NCBI GenBank assembly: GCA_001310455.1
Contig: BAXG01000020.1
Span: forward strand, 1-64,000
DNA: 64,000 bases
Source of the DNA: Photobacterium sp. JCM 19050
GTDB lineage: Bacteria > Pseudomonadota > Gammaproteobacteria > Enterobacterales > Vibrionaceae
Direction of reading: 5' to 3'
In this document: positions 1-8,774 of the stretch, one piece after another
Layout of the letters: every line of letters starts with the position of its first letter
Numbering within the stretch: the stretch's first letter is position 1
Notes under the pieces: generated by a model
What the model was told of the DNA's origin: nothing
Database searches by the model: none
The model's input: only the letters and a program-made list of their open reading frames with translations
Made by a program: the position numbers and the translations under genes

Positions 1-82
1 TTGCCGATTTGGATGCGAACTCAAGATTTCATCTTGTTTCACAATCTTCGTGACTCAAGTCTCAAACCCTCGCCCGTCGACA

Positions 83-117
83 GGAGTGAAGTATAGGCAT
101 TCCGATTTTTTCCGCAA
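83..117 (-). promoter_or_regulatory. Strong leftward sigma70 promoter, probably of a stable-RNA (rrn) operon
   Basis: On the minus strand a -35 box TTGCGG (117-112) and a -10 box TATACT (95-90) are separated by 16 bp. The -10 box is followed by a C-rich discriminator, TCACTCC. Upstream of the -35 (from 118 on) lies A/T-rich DNA resembling an UP element. The leader reading off the left edge can form hairpins. This architecture is typical of rRNA or tRNA operon promoters, but the RNA itself lies outside the window, so the assignment is an inference. Confidence 0.4.
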
Positions 118-119
118 GC

Positions 120-957
120 GCTTTTTATCATAAAAATGATCGTTCGTTCAAAAATCACCCAACAAGAACTGAAAGACACAATTTAGGAACCAAAACTTTA
201 CTGTTTTACTAACAAAACAGGGGTGTCAGTGACGAAATTCCTTATCTATATATAGAAAACTATCAACCCTCCCGTAGAATCCGCACAATTGCCTCACCCA
301 TTTTTTCTTTTTCATGGTAATCCACAGGCTGAGGCACCGGATGGACATTAGACAAAGTGTCGCCTCCTACCCTATCCACTTTATCGCTTCGCTGTAAGCT
401 CTTTGGTTTAACAACATAGATAGGTGCAAATCAACAGGAACAGCTTCAGGTGGAAGTAATGCATGCTTTTTCACTATCTATATAAAGAAGAAATAACAGG
501 GCGACTCACAGAGCGTAAGGACATAAGAAAGCTTCTGTTACTACATTCCTCAGGCCTCCTTCGCGACACAGCCCCCCACAATCTGGCGAACAAAACCTAC
601 TTAAACAGCTCATGGCCTGGGTGAAACAGCTCTCGGATATCATTCACTCCGACTCTGGATTCTTCTCAAATTGGCGTTTTTCAGTTTGCACCTGATCTCT
701 TTATCCCCCAAAAAAACAATATTTACTTCATTACCCTGAACGTCTGAATGTTACATCTAACACTTATGTTAAATACGGTAAATAATGTTACCTGACTGAT
801 AATAATAAAAACCTCACATTTTATTATTCCATCCGTATACTAATCCCGTAGACATTATTAACATTAAGGATACCAAATAAACCGCAAAAAACGGGGTCTG
901 GGTCTCCCAAGCCCAGAGATACAATAATGCAAGCATAGTTACGAAAAAGTTAGCTCT
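120..957. other. Gene-poor AT-rich stretch with a few tiny possible ORFs
   Basis: No ORF above 60 codons is present in these 840 bases. The minus strand carries two short closely packed frames (363 region, listed separately). A 6-bp hairpin, TCTGGG/CCCAGA (897-917), lies about 40 bases before the next gene. The base composition is lower in G+C than the metabolic genes to the right, which could mark a decayed mobile element or simply an rrn upstream spacer. Confidence 0.35.
263..355 (-). CDS. Possible 30-residue peptide with an ideal Shine-Dalgarno
   Basis: A TTG codon (355-353) is preceded at 7 bases by AGGAGG (368-363). The frame gives a charged 30-residue peptide ending in IVRILREG, with a plausible protein-like composition (VHPVPQPVDYHEKEKMGE in the middle). 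Just upstream, a 35-codon frame (474-367, GTG start, ending EAIKWIG) has a stop codon that overlaps this Shine-Dalgarno, as in tightly packed phage or plasmid genes. I do not recognise either frame. They could be remnants of a longer gene or chance ORFs. Confidence 0.2.
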   Translation of the reverse strand: MSNVHPVPQPVDYHEKEKMGEAIVRILREG

Positions 958-1404
958 ATGATAGATATAAACAGTTATGACAAATTCATAGCAAGTCGCT
1001 TTGTATTAGAATATGGGAAGGTAGAGTTTGCGTCTCTCCTTGGTGTTTCGGTTTCTAAGATTACCAATATTGAAGGAAACAAATCCTCTATACCTTATAT
1101 TTACTCTTTAGCCATTAATCAACTATTGGAAGAGCACCCTATGTGGGAGAGCGCACTGAAAGCGCTTGAAACCCACGATACTATTCAATTTGCTCGGCGT
1201 ATTGACCTGAATACACGAATACAGCGCCTAGCATGTAAACGCTGTAGTTGTCGTAAGTTGCACATTATGGTTGGGGGAGACCAGCTCTATTTCGTTGAAT
1301 GTATGGGGTGCCATCACACAATGTACTTCTCCGGCCCAGCGGTAAAAAGGTACCTCTACTGGACACATCATGGTGTCACTCTCAACCACAATTTATACAG
1401 CTGA
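958..1404 (+). CDS. Orphan HTH plus zinc-ribbon-like protein, function unknown
   Basis: The 148-residue product is not one I recognise. Residues 20-50 contain FASLLGVSVSKITNIEG, which has the look of an XRE-type helix-turn-helix. The C-terminal half has two cysteine pairs, C93-x2-C96 (plus C98) and C115-x2-C118, spaced like a zinc ribbon, followed by aromatic residues. The design suggests a DNA- or RNA-binding regulator that uses zinc for folding. No good ribosome binding site is seen before ATG 958. The gene is more AT-rich than its neighbours and ends at a strong terminator, so it is transcribed alone. It may be horizontally acquired. Confidence 0.6.
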   Translation: MIDINSYDKFIASRFVLEYGKVEFASLLGVSVSKITNIEGNKSSIPYIYSLAINQLLEEHPMWESALKALETHDTIQFARRIDLNTRIQRLACKRCSCRKLHIMVGGDQLYFVECMGCHHTMYFSGPAVKRYLYWTHHGVTLNHNLYS

Positions 1405-1420
1405 ATAACAATAATAACGT

Positions 1421-1452
1421 AAAAAAGCCCTCACTATTCTATGAGGCTTTTT
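1421..1452 (+). terminator. Rho-independent terminator of the HTH/zinc-ribbon gene
   Basis: AAAAAAGCC is followed by a short loop region and a matching GGCTTTTTT, with inner pairs TCA/TGA. The A tract on the left and T tract on the right make it potentially bidirectional. It separates the orphan gene from speF. Confidence 0.85.
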
Positions 1453-1552
1453 TATTACATTGCGTTAATCATAATTCGCAAAAACGTATCTGGAAATGTA
1501 ATTAATTAAAGAAAATCCAGTTACTACATACTTCTTTCTTAACTCATATTAT

Positions 1553-1568
1553 CGTGACGAAAATCACA
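1553..1568 (+). promoter_or_regulatory. CRP-like site upstream of speF
   Basis: CGTGA-CGAAAA-TCACA matches the CRP consensus TGTGA-N6-TCACA in 9 of 10 fixed positions. It lies about 140 bases before the speF start, inside a 300-base spacer (1405-1705) that holds no other gene. I searched this spacer by eye for an SpeFL-type leader peptide and found no convincing one. Confidence 0.4.
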
Positions 1569-1705
1569 AAATCTTTTTACGCGAATATTTCCTTTTTTAT
1601 TCCGTGCGGAATGTCATGCAATTAATAACGGATATTTAAATTCAAATATCGCGGCGTATATTTCAACTCGTTTTCTACTCAATCAACACGAAAGAGAATT
1701 AAAAC

Positions 1706-3887
1706 ATGAAGAGTTTAATTATTGGTGTTAGTTCAAATATGCCGGAAGGTTTCAGTCTTCTTGCCGAACTTTTAGATTCCGAATATAACCGCGAAGCGAA
1801 ACCTATCTCCTGTGCAGACCTAACAGATATCGGTGCGGTAATCATCACGTCTTCAGATATTGAATCCGGACTACACACAGAAATCTCAGAAACTGGCTAC
1901 GGTATTCCCATTTTCCTTTTGAGCGACAACGAGCCGGTTAACCCAGAGTGTTATGCATGGATTACCGGTGTGATAGACCTTGAACGTCAATCTGCAACGT
2001 ACTATGCACGCCAAATCAACGAAGCAGCGACCAAGTACGAAGAGCGCCTGCTGCCGCCTTTCTTTAAATCCATGGCGGCATACGTCGATATGGGCAACTC
2101 ACAATATGATTGCCCCGGGCACCAGGGCGGCCAGTTTTTCCGCAAACACCCAACAGGAAAGCAGTTCTACGATTTCTACGGAGAAAACCTGTTCCGTAGT
2201 GACCTCTGTAATGCAGACGTTGCCCTTGGCGATTTGTTGATCCACGAAGGCTCAGCTCTGCGTGCTCAGCGTCATGCAGCCAAAGTTTATAATGCCGACA
2301 AAACCTATTTTGTCCTGAACGGCACGTCAGCTTCAAACAAAGTGGTGTGTAACGCACTGGTGACAGAAGGTGATTTGGTCCTGTTTGACCGTAACAACCA
2401 CAAGTCCATCCACCAGGGCGCTTTAATTCAAGCCGGAGGTGTACCGGTTTACCTGGAAACAGCCCGCAACCCTTGGGGCTTTATTGGCGGTATTGATGAG
2501 CACTGCTTTGATGAGACTTATATTCGTGAACAGATCGCGAAGGTCTCACCAAAGCATGCTAAAGATAAGCGTCCGTTCCGTTTGGCTATCATCCAACTCG
2601 GTACTTATGACGGCACTATTTACAACGCCCGATATGTAATGGACAAAATCGGTCACCTTTGTGACTACATCCTGTTTGACTCAGCCTGGGTGGGTTATGA
2701 GCAATTCATCCCAATGATGAAAGACTGCTCCCCACTTCTGCTTGACCTCAAACCGGAAGATGCCGGGGTGATCGTTACCCAATCGGTCCACAAACAGCAG
2801 GCCGGTTTCTCCCAGACATCTCAGATCCACAAGAAAGACAGCCACATTAAAGGACAGGATCGTTACTGTAACCACAAACGATTCAATAACTCTTTCATGA
2901 TGCACGCATCAACTTCACCATTTTATGCGTTGTTCGCAGCACTGGATGTTAACGCCAAGATCCACGACGGTGCCGCCGGTATCCGATTGTGGAAAGATGC
3001 TGTGGTTTCCGGTATTGAAGCCCGTAAAGAAATTCTGAAAAGCTGTACAATGATCCGCCCGTTCATTCCTCACCAGATCAACGGTAAACCCTGGGAAAGC
3101 TATGACACTGAAAGAAATTGCTACTAATAAAAAATTCTTCATGTTCGATCCAGAGCAGAGCTGGCACAAGTTCGAAAATTACGGTAAAGGCCAGTACTTT
3201 GTTGACCCTTGTAAGCTACTGCTGACCACCGCCGGTATCGACGAAAACGGTGAGTACGCCGACTTCGGTATCCCGGCTACCCTGCTTGCCAACTTCCTGC
3301 GTGAAAACGGTATTGTTCCGGAAAAATCTGACCTGAACTCTATCCTGTTCCTTCTGACCCCGTCAGAAGATATGGGCAAAATCCGCCACCTAGTGGCACA
3401 AATCAACCGCTTCGAGAAATTCATTAAAGAAGATGCCCCTCTAAGCGTCGCCCTGCCAAGGGTCTACCAAGCGAATATCGACCGTTACCGTGGCTATACC
3501 ATCCGTCAGCTCTGTCAGGAAATGCATGACATGTACAAAGAGTTGAACGTGAAAAAGCTCCAGAAAGAGATGTTCCGCCGTGATCACCTGCCGAAGATGA
3601 TCCATAAACCTGATGTCGCAACACGCAAATATTTCCGCGGCGAGTGCGATTACCTGCCACTAAGTGAGGCGCTTGGCCGCATTGCAGCCGAAGGAGCCCT
3701 TCCTTATCCCCCAGGCATTATCTGCGTTGCCATGGGTGAAATCTGGACACAAACCGTTGTGGATTACTTCCTCTCACTGGAAGAAGGCATTAACCGCTTC
3801 CCTGGGTTCGCGCCTGAAATTCAGGGGGTGTACCTCGAGGATGTTGATGGCCGTACCACAGCCTACTGCTATGTCCTGAAAGACTAA
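1706..3887 (+). CDS. speF: Inducible ornithine decarboxylase (one frameshift)
   Basis: This PLP-dependent enzyme converts ornithine to putrescine and CO2, consuming a proton, and works with PotE in acid resistance. The product (about 726 residues) aligns from end to end with remembered E. coli SpeF (732). It contains the PLP-lysine motif SVHKQQAGFSQ and the late segment QYFVDPCKLLLTTAGID. The reading frame breaks at about 3111, where one extra A turns GAA-GAA into GAAAGAA. The frame then resumes exactly (EIATNKKFFMF) and ends at 3887, so the break is most simply a base-calling error. The Shine-Dalgarno is AAAGAGAA. It is followed by potE after a 28-base GC hairpin, the standard speF-potE operon. 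Confidence 0.93.
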
Positions 3888-3919
3888 GGACCTGTTCTGA
3901 AAGACTGAATCCCCTATTT

Positions 3920-3947
3920 CCGGCCACGCAGGCACGAGTGTGGCCGG
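3920..3947 (+). promoter_or_regulatory. Intercistronic hairpin between speF and potE
   Basis: CCGGCCAC (3920-3927) pairs with GTGGCCGG (3940-3947) around a 12-base loop. No T tract follows, so it is more likely an mRNA stability or processing element than a full terminator. It could set the ratio of decarboxylase to antiporter. Confidence 0.5.
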
Positions 3948-3968
3948 CCATTCATGGAGAATAAATCT

Positions 3969-5277
3969 ATGAGTACACAAGCGAAAAAGATGTCGGTGGT
4001 ACAGCTCACCATCCTGACGTTCATTAACATGGCCGGTTCCGGCATCATCATGTTGCCTTCCAAGCTGGCGCAGGTGGGTACCATTTCTGTTCTCTCCTGG
4101 CTGATCACTGCGGCAGGTTCACTGGCACTGGCGTATGTGTTCGCCAAGTGCGGACGTTTCAGTAAGCGCGACGGCGGTATGAACGGGTACGCCTCTTATG
4201 CCTTTGGCCCATCAGGTGCCTTCATGGCCGGTTGGACCTATGGCTTATCCCTTTTGATAGCGAACATCGCCATTGCGATTACCTGTGTAGGTTACGGTGC
4301 TGCTTTCTTCAACGCCACCCTGACACCTTACGAAACCTGTATGTACACCATCGCAATCCTTTGGATTTGCTCAATCGCCAACTTCGGCGGTGCAAAGATT
4401 ACCGGCCAGATTGGTTCTTTCACAGTTTGGGGCGTCATCCTGCCGGTTTGTTCACTCGGTATTGTCGGATGGTTTTACTTCAACCCAACCATGTATGCTG
4501 ACGCATGGAACCCTCACCACCTTCCTTTCGGTGAGGCAGTCAGTTCATCCATTGCCATGACACTGTGGGCATTCCTGGGCCTTGAATCAGCCTGCGCCAA
4601 CTCAGAATCTGTCGAAAATCCCGAGAAAAACGTTCCTATCGCAGTGTTGGGTGGTACTTTGATCGCCGCTGCGGTATATATCATTTCAACCAATATCTGT
4701 TCCGGTATCGTCCCTAACAATATCCTTGCAGTATCTGACGCGCCGTTCTCCACTGTGTGGAGCACTATGCTCGGCAGCACCGCAGGTCGTGTGGTTGCCG
4801 GTCTGTCTGTTCTCGCCTGCGCCGGTTCCCTACTGGTTGGCAGTTCACCATCGCATCTGTTTTCAAAGCATCGGCCGATGGCGGCTTCTTCCCAAAACTG
4901 TTCTCCCAGGTGGATCATCGCGGCACACCAATTAAAGGTATTGTTGCCATTACCCTGATTCAGTCAGCTCTGTCACTGATGACAATCTCGCCATCCCTGT
5001 ACGAGCAGTTTGAAGCACTGGTTAACCTTGCCGTAGTCACCAACGTTATTCCCTATGTTCTGTGTATGGCTGCAATTTTCATCATGCAGAGAATTGCCCA
5101 TGTGGAAGCGACGGAAAGACATGTCACCGACTTTATGGCAGTCATCGCTACCACATACAGCTTCTATGCTCTGTACGGTTCCGGCTTTGAAGCGATGATG
5201 TGGGGCTCCATAGTCACCTTCCTTGGATGGAGTGCCTACGGCTGATAGCTTATCGCCACGAGCCTCTCGCTCAATAA
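3969..5277 (+). CDS. potE: Putrescine:ornithine antiporter (two frameshifts)
   Basis: An inner-membrane APC-superfamily antiporter that exchanges cytoplasmic putrescine for external ornithine, completing the SpeF acid-resistance cycle. MNMAGSGIIMLPSKLAQVG-type segment 1 and LWAFLGLESACAN are characteristic of PotE. ATG 3969 is preferred over 3954 because GGAGA then serves as ribosome binding site and the product begins MSTQAKK, like E. coli MSQAKSNK. One base is missing at about 4835 (CTGGGTTGG read as CTGGTTGG); the next frame continues with GWQFTIASVF. A second missing base near 5243 hides the tail, which would read YGLIAYRHEPLAQ and stop at 5277. Restored length is about 436 residues, the family norm. 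Confidence 0.9.
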
Positions 5278-5308
5278 CCATCACTCCATTATTACCCTGT
5301 TCCTCTCC

Positions 5309-5342
5309 AACGCCCTTCGGCTTCCTGCCTGGGGCGTTTTTT
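5309..5342 (+). terminator. Terminator of the speF-potE operon
   Basis: AACGCCC pairs with GGGCGTT around a 16-base loop and runs into TTTTTTG. Confidence 0.8.
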
Positions 5343-5380
5343 GTTACAACTCATATCATTATTGGTTTCGGTGAACGACG

Positions 5381-5893
5381 ATGATGGATTCAACGCGCTG
5401 TTATACAACCCTGCCCCCTGATATATCTGACTCAGTCCACGCATTACTGAGCGATTGCTTTGGTCAGGGAGAACATCTCAGACACAGCGATGAATTGCTT
5501 TGCCGCGTGTTGATTTGCAGAAATGAAAGCGTTATCGCCCATGGCTCAGCTTACATAAGACAAATGGAAATTGATGGAAAAGATTTGAAATGTGGCATCG
5601 TCGGGGGAATTGCTGTCAGCCCAAAGCATCGAGGTCAAGGATTAACCAAACAGCTCTTCGCAACTTTACATAATCAGCTGGAAAAACAGCAGGTAGTTTT
5701 TAGCTTCTTATTCGCCTACAAACCGGAAGTGTACTTTTCATCTGGCTATCAGATACTCGATACACCCATCCACTTTTTCGACAATACAACAAGAGAGTGG
5801 CAAACTTATGTTTACCGTGGAGGAATGATTGCCAACCTTACCAGCCTGCCTTTGCCGAAATCGACGATCCGATTCAACGGATGTGTTTATTAA
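5381..5893 (+). CDS. GNAT-family N-acetyltransferase
   Basis: A 170-residue Gcn5-related acetyltransferase, cytoplasmic, with unknown substrate. The acetyl-CoA loop is GIAVSPKHRGQGLTKQLF (about residues 76-93). The last segment, LPKSTIRFNGCVY, resembles the typical beta-strand that closes this subfamily (GxVDLxGxxF), so the C-terminus appears complete. The stop codon overlaps that of the convergent LysR gene. No ribosome binding site better than GGTGAACG is seen, and ATG 5384 is an alternative start. Confidence 0.75.
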   Translation: MMDSTRCYTTLPPDISDSVHALLSDCFGQGEHLRHSDELLCRVLICRNESVIAHGSAYIRQMEIDGKDLKCGIVGGIAVSPKHRGQGLTKQLFATLHNQLEKQQVVFSFLFAYKPEVYFSSGYQILDTPIHFFDNTTREWQTYVYRGGMIANLTSLPLPKSTIRFNGCVY

Positions 5894-6783
5894 GCACTCC
5901 TGAGACTGCTAAGAAGAAAATCGACAAAGCACCGGATTTTTTGCGGTGTATAGCGGCTTTGCAGATATACCGCATGGAAAGGCAAATTATCACCTTGGTA
6001 ATCCGGCAACACATGGGTAAGAGCACCACTGTCTAAATGCTTTTTCACCATCCAAACAGGCAATGCCGCAATACCAACTCCCTGAAGAGCCGTTTCCAAA
6101 ATGGTATCGCCGTTGTCGCAGACAAAACGGCCGCTGACAGACACTGATTCCGGGCTGGCCTGCCCGTCTTTTTTCAGGTGCCAGGTGTGAGCAGTCTGGA
6201 AAAGTGAGTACACAATACAATTGTGGGTTGATAAGTCTTTGGGGTATTCAGGGCTTCCGTTCAGCTCAAGGTAATTGGGGGCTGCCACCAGCAACATAGG
6301 ATTATCAAAAAGCTTGCGCGCAATAAGGTTAGAGTCTTCGAGCTGCCGAGCTCTGATGGCAACATCTATCCCGTCCGTCACAAAATCAACATGGCGATCA
6401 TTGAGCGAAAGATCGAGTCGGATATCCGGATACTGCTGTAGAAACGATTGAATATGCGGTGCTAAAAGCAAACGGCCAAATGCAACCGGGGCCGAAACCC
6501 TGATAACTCCCTTCGGTGAAGAAGTCTTACTCCGCAACGACCACTCAACTTCATCCAGCTCTTCCAGCATCGACTGGCAGTAGGAATAGTATTGTTCTCC
6601 TTCCGGTGTGAGGGTCACTTCGCGGCTGGTTCTGATCAATAGTCTGATTCCCAGCTTTTCCTCCAGCGCGGCCATTTTTTTGCTGACCGTTGCCTGGGAA
6701 GTCCCTTTTTCTCTTGCCACAGCTGAGAAACTGGACTTCTGCACAACCCGGACAAACAACCGCATCGCTTCAATCTGATCCAC
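5890..6783 (-). CDS. LysR-family transcriptional regulator
   Basis: A 297-residue LysR-type regulator. The winged HTH lies in residues 1-60 (SFSAVAREKGTSQATVSKKM), followed by a periplasmic-binding-like effector domain beginning near GVIRVSAPVAFGRLLL. It is divergent from the SnoaL/VOC pair, with a 124-base shared spacer containing a long inverted repeat (6799-6833). By the usual LysR logic it probably activates that pair and represses itself; the inducer is unknown. It belongs to the group that includes AaeR/DmlR-like regulators, but no specific orthologue is claimed. Confidence 0.85.
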   Translation of the reverse strand: MDQIEAMRLFVRVVQKSSFSAVAREKGTSQATVSKKMAALEEKLGIRLLIRTSREVTLTPEGEQYYSYCQSMLEELDEVEWSLRSKTSSPKGVIRVSAPVAFGRLLLAPHIQSFLQQYPDIRLDLSLNDRHVDFVTDGIDVAIRARQLEDSNLIARKLFDNPMLLVAAPNYLELNGSPEYPKDLSTHNCIVYSLFQTAHTWHLKKDGQASPESVSVSGRFVCDNGDTILETALQGVGIAALPVWMVKKHLDSGALTHVLPDYQGDNLPFHAVYLQSRYTPQKIRCFVDFLLSSLRSA

Positions 6784-6798
6784 AATGATTCCATATTC

Positions 6799-6833
6799 GA
6801 ATAGAAGACATTCATTATAGCCATCTTCTATTC
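6799..6833. promoter_or_regulatory. Inverted-repeat operator candidate for the divergent LysR
   Basis: GAATAGAAGA (6799-6808) is repeated in perfect inverse, TCTTCTATTC (6824-6833), with a 15-base spacer. It lies just upstream of the LysR start and within the divergent promoter region. The arm length and position suit a LysR tetramer recognition site. Confidence 0.55.
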
Positions 6834-6907
6834 TATTAGGTAAATCATAAACTGTCTCTCAACGACAACGGGCTTCCCCAAGTCATATAAACCGAATTGA
6901 GAGAAAA

Positions 6908-7446
6908 ATGATGAACATTGAAAAGCAACTCCAGGAACTCTTCGACAAGCAGACCCTGACAGAAATCATGTACAAGTTCGCCCGCGCCCTCGACCGTGTT
7001 GACGGCGAGTTGATGAAATCCACCTACTGGGAGGATGCGATAGAAGAACACCAGGATCCTATTTTCCCCGAACTGTTTTTCTACAACGACAACGCCCACG
7101 CTTTTGTTGACCCGGCAATGGAGGGTTTCCGTGCACTGAAAGCGACCCAGCACCGTATCAGCAATCCACTTATTGAAATCAGTGGCGATACTGCGACGGC
7201 AGAAGCTACGTCTGGGCATACCATGTTCATAAAGAGGATGGTGTTGATAAAGAGGGTATCCTCGGCGGACGTCACCACTTCCGATTCGAACGCCGCAATG
7301 GCGAGTGGAAGATCCTGCACCGTTCGACAGTCTTTGACTGGAACCAAAACCAGACGGCCACTGCCATCTGGGCATCGAATTACGATGATAAATACCGCGG
7401 AAAACGTGATAAGTCTGACGACAGCTACAACTACATTACCATCTGA
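6908..7446 (+). CDS. SnoaL/NTF2-like protein (one frameshift)
   Basis: A small alpha+beta barrel protein of the nuclear transport factor 2 (SnoaL-like) fold, about 179 residues once restored. This fold hosts polyketide cyclases, dehydratases and ring-hydroxylating dioxygenase beta-like proteins, so the exact reaction cannot be stated. The N-terminal helix reads LTEIMYKFARALDRVD. One base is missing at about 7206; the other frame continues as YVWAYHVHKEDGVDKEGI and ends SYNYITI at 7446. The stop lies 13 bases before the VOC gene, so the two form an operon under the divergent LysR. Confidence 0.7.
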
Positions 7447-7459
7447 CAGGAGGTTTGAT

Positions 7460-7978
7460 ATGGCAATTCCGGGTTTAAGGAAAAACGATCATTGGGGAGT
7501 CACCGTCCCCAATATCGCCGAAGCTGTTTCGTTTTTTGAAACACACTTTAATTTCAAGCTGGTTTATTCATTCGGACCGTTCAGCGCTGAAGATGACTGG
7601 ATGAAGACGCAATTAAACGTTGATCCCAGAGCTGAAATCAAACAGATCGCGATGATGAACGCCGGCAATATCAATCTGGAATTATTCGAATATTCGGACA
7701 ACATCCCAAGGTCAACGCGCCAGCCAAATAACGCCGATGTAGGGGGACATCACCTGGGATTCTACGTCGATGACATCGAGGCTGCGGTCACTTATCTGAA
7801 AGAACAAGGCTTACAGGTACTGGGAGACATTGTTCCTATGGAAGGAACACCAAACGGCGGGATGTCCTGGGTCTATTTCCTTACCCCATGGGGAATGCAA
7901 ATGGAGCTAGTGTCCTACCCGTCAGGACTGGAGTATGAAAAATCGACATCAAAAAGACTCTTTGATCCCAGGGGCTAA
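7460..7978 (+). CDS. VOC (glyoxalase/bleomycin-resistance fold) protein
   Basis: A 172-residue vicinal-oxygen-chelate protein. The start at 7460 follows an excellent CAGGAGG at 7448-7453. It has paired beta-alpha-beta motifs: HWGVTVPNIAEAVSFFETHF near the N-terminus and GGHHLGFYVDDIEAAVTYL later. His and Glu residues (HWG, NLELFEY, GGHHLGF, MQMELVSY) are placed as metal ligands usually are. Members include glyoxalases, dioxygenases and epimerases. Coupling to a SnoaL-like protein and a LysR regulator suggests a small catabolic or detoxifying module acting on an organic acid or aromatic. The substrate is unknown. Confidence 0.8.
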   Translation: MAIPGLRKNDHWGVTVPNIAEAVSFFETHFNFKLVYSFGPFSAEDDWMKTQLNVDPRAEIKQIAMMNAGNINLELFEYSDNIPRSTRQPNNADVGGHHLGFYVDDIEAAVTYLKEQGLQVLGDIVPMEGTPNGGMSWVYFLTPWGMQMELVSYPSGLEYEKSTSKRLFDPRG

Positions 7979-8198
7979 CACCTGAAAACCGGTTTTATGC
8001 CTCTGCCCTGACCTTTTCCCGGAGCTGTGGTTACACAGCTCCAACGTATATGAAATTCTGCCCGCACAAAACCTATCCCTCCTCACATTAACATCCGTTT
8101 AATTACATCCGTTACATAAATAACTAGATCTAAATCACCACATTAGCCAAAGCAGCTGTTAAAATGACCAATTGTTCACCGTAAAGAAAGCAACACTT

Positions 8199-8699
8199 AT
8201 GAATCCTATGTACGCACTCGCACTCTCTACGGGAATTTTCTCCGGGCTCTGGGTCTGGACATCTGATTCTCTCGGGCTTCTCAGTTGGGCGGGCTTTCTT
8301 GGCTGTACGACCTATTTCGCTATAAATCAGGAAGGAGTCAAAGGCGCACTATCCTGCGCACTGACAAACATAAGCGGCGTCGCCTGGGCGATGATGATCA
8401 TTGCAGTATCACAAGCAACTGGTTATTCCTTCATCGGCTACATACTCACCGCAATAGTCGCATTTTTCATGTGCGTTCAGGCACAGCAACGCTGGCTGTC
8501 GTATGTTCCCGGTACCTTCGTGGGTGCTTGTGCGACTTTCGCTTCCAATGGCGACTGGAAAACCGTTATCCCTTCGCTGCTGTTAGGACTGGCTTTTGGA
8601 ATAGTGATGAAGGAAGGTGGGAAAAAGCTCGGCAGTAGTAAAAAAGGCAGTCCGGTTACGAACCAGTCTCTCTCCAACAAAGAGCAAACACCGTTGTAA
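8199..8699 (+). CDS. DUF1097-family inner-membrane protein
   Basis: An integral membrane protein of about 166 residues with five hydrophobic segments. It starts MNPMYALALSTGIFSGLWVW and resembles the YcdZ/DUF1097 family, whose function is unknown. ATG 8199 is chosen because the upstream in-frame TTG (8172) has no ribosome binding site; ATG 8208 is also possible. The tail after residue 145 is hydrophilic and rich in Lys and Ser. It is monocistronic and convergent with aphA. Confidence 0.65.
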   Translation: MNPMYALALSTGIFSGLWVWTSDSLGLLSWAGFLGCTTYFAINQEGVKGALSCALTNISGVAWAMMIIAVSQATGYSFIGYILTAIVAFFMCVQAQQRWLSYVPGTFVGACATFASNGDWKTVIPSLLLGLAFGIVMKEGGKKLGSSKKGSPVTNQSLSNKEQTPL

Positions 8700-8720
8700 A
8701 ATTTGCTCAGATTCAGTGTA

Positions 8721-8755
8721 AACAAGCCTTGCAGGAGCAAGGCTTGTTTTGTTTT
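8721..8755 (+). terminator. Terminator between the DUF1097 gene and aphA
   Basis: Twelve-base-pair perfect stem AACAAGCCTTGC/GCAAGGCTTGTT with an AGGA loop, followed by TTGTTTT. Confidence 0.95.
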
Positions 8756-8774
8756 AAACGGTGGTAAACTCAAA

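Noticed and set aside
301..400. DnaA-box-like TAATCCACA and CTATCCACT as a replication origin
   Set aside because: Only two imperfect boxes with no clustering, no AT-rich unwinding region and no origin-linked genes nearby.
1405..1705. Search for an SpeFL-type arginine/ornithine-sensing leader before speF
   Set aside because: No short frame with a ribosome binding site or the conserved speFL ending was found; only a chance frame from 1441.
2064..2357. Minus-strand frame inside speF
   Set aside because: Shadow of a strongly conserved plus-strand gene, with no ribosome binding site or family match.
5797..6036. Frameshift at the end of the first GNAT gene
   Set aside because: The literal C-terminus (LPKSTIRFNGCVY) already fits the family, so no correction is needed.
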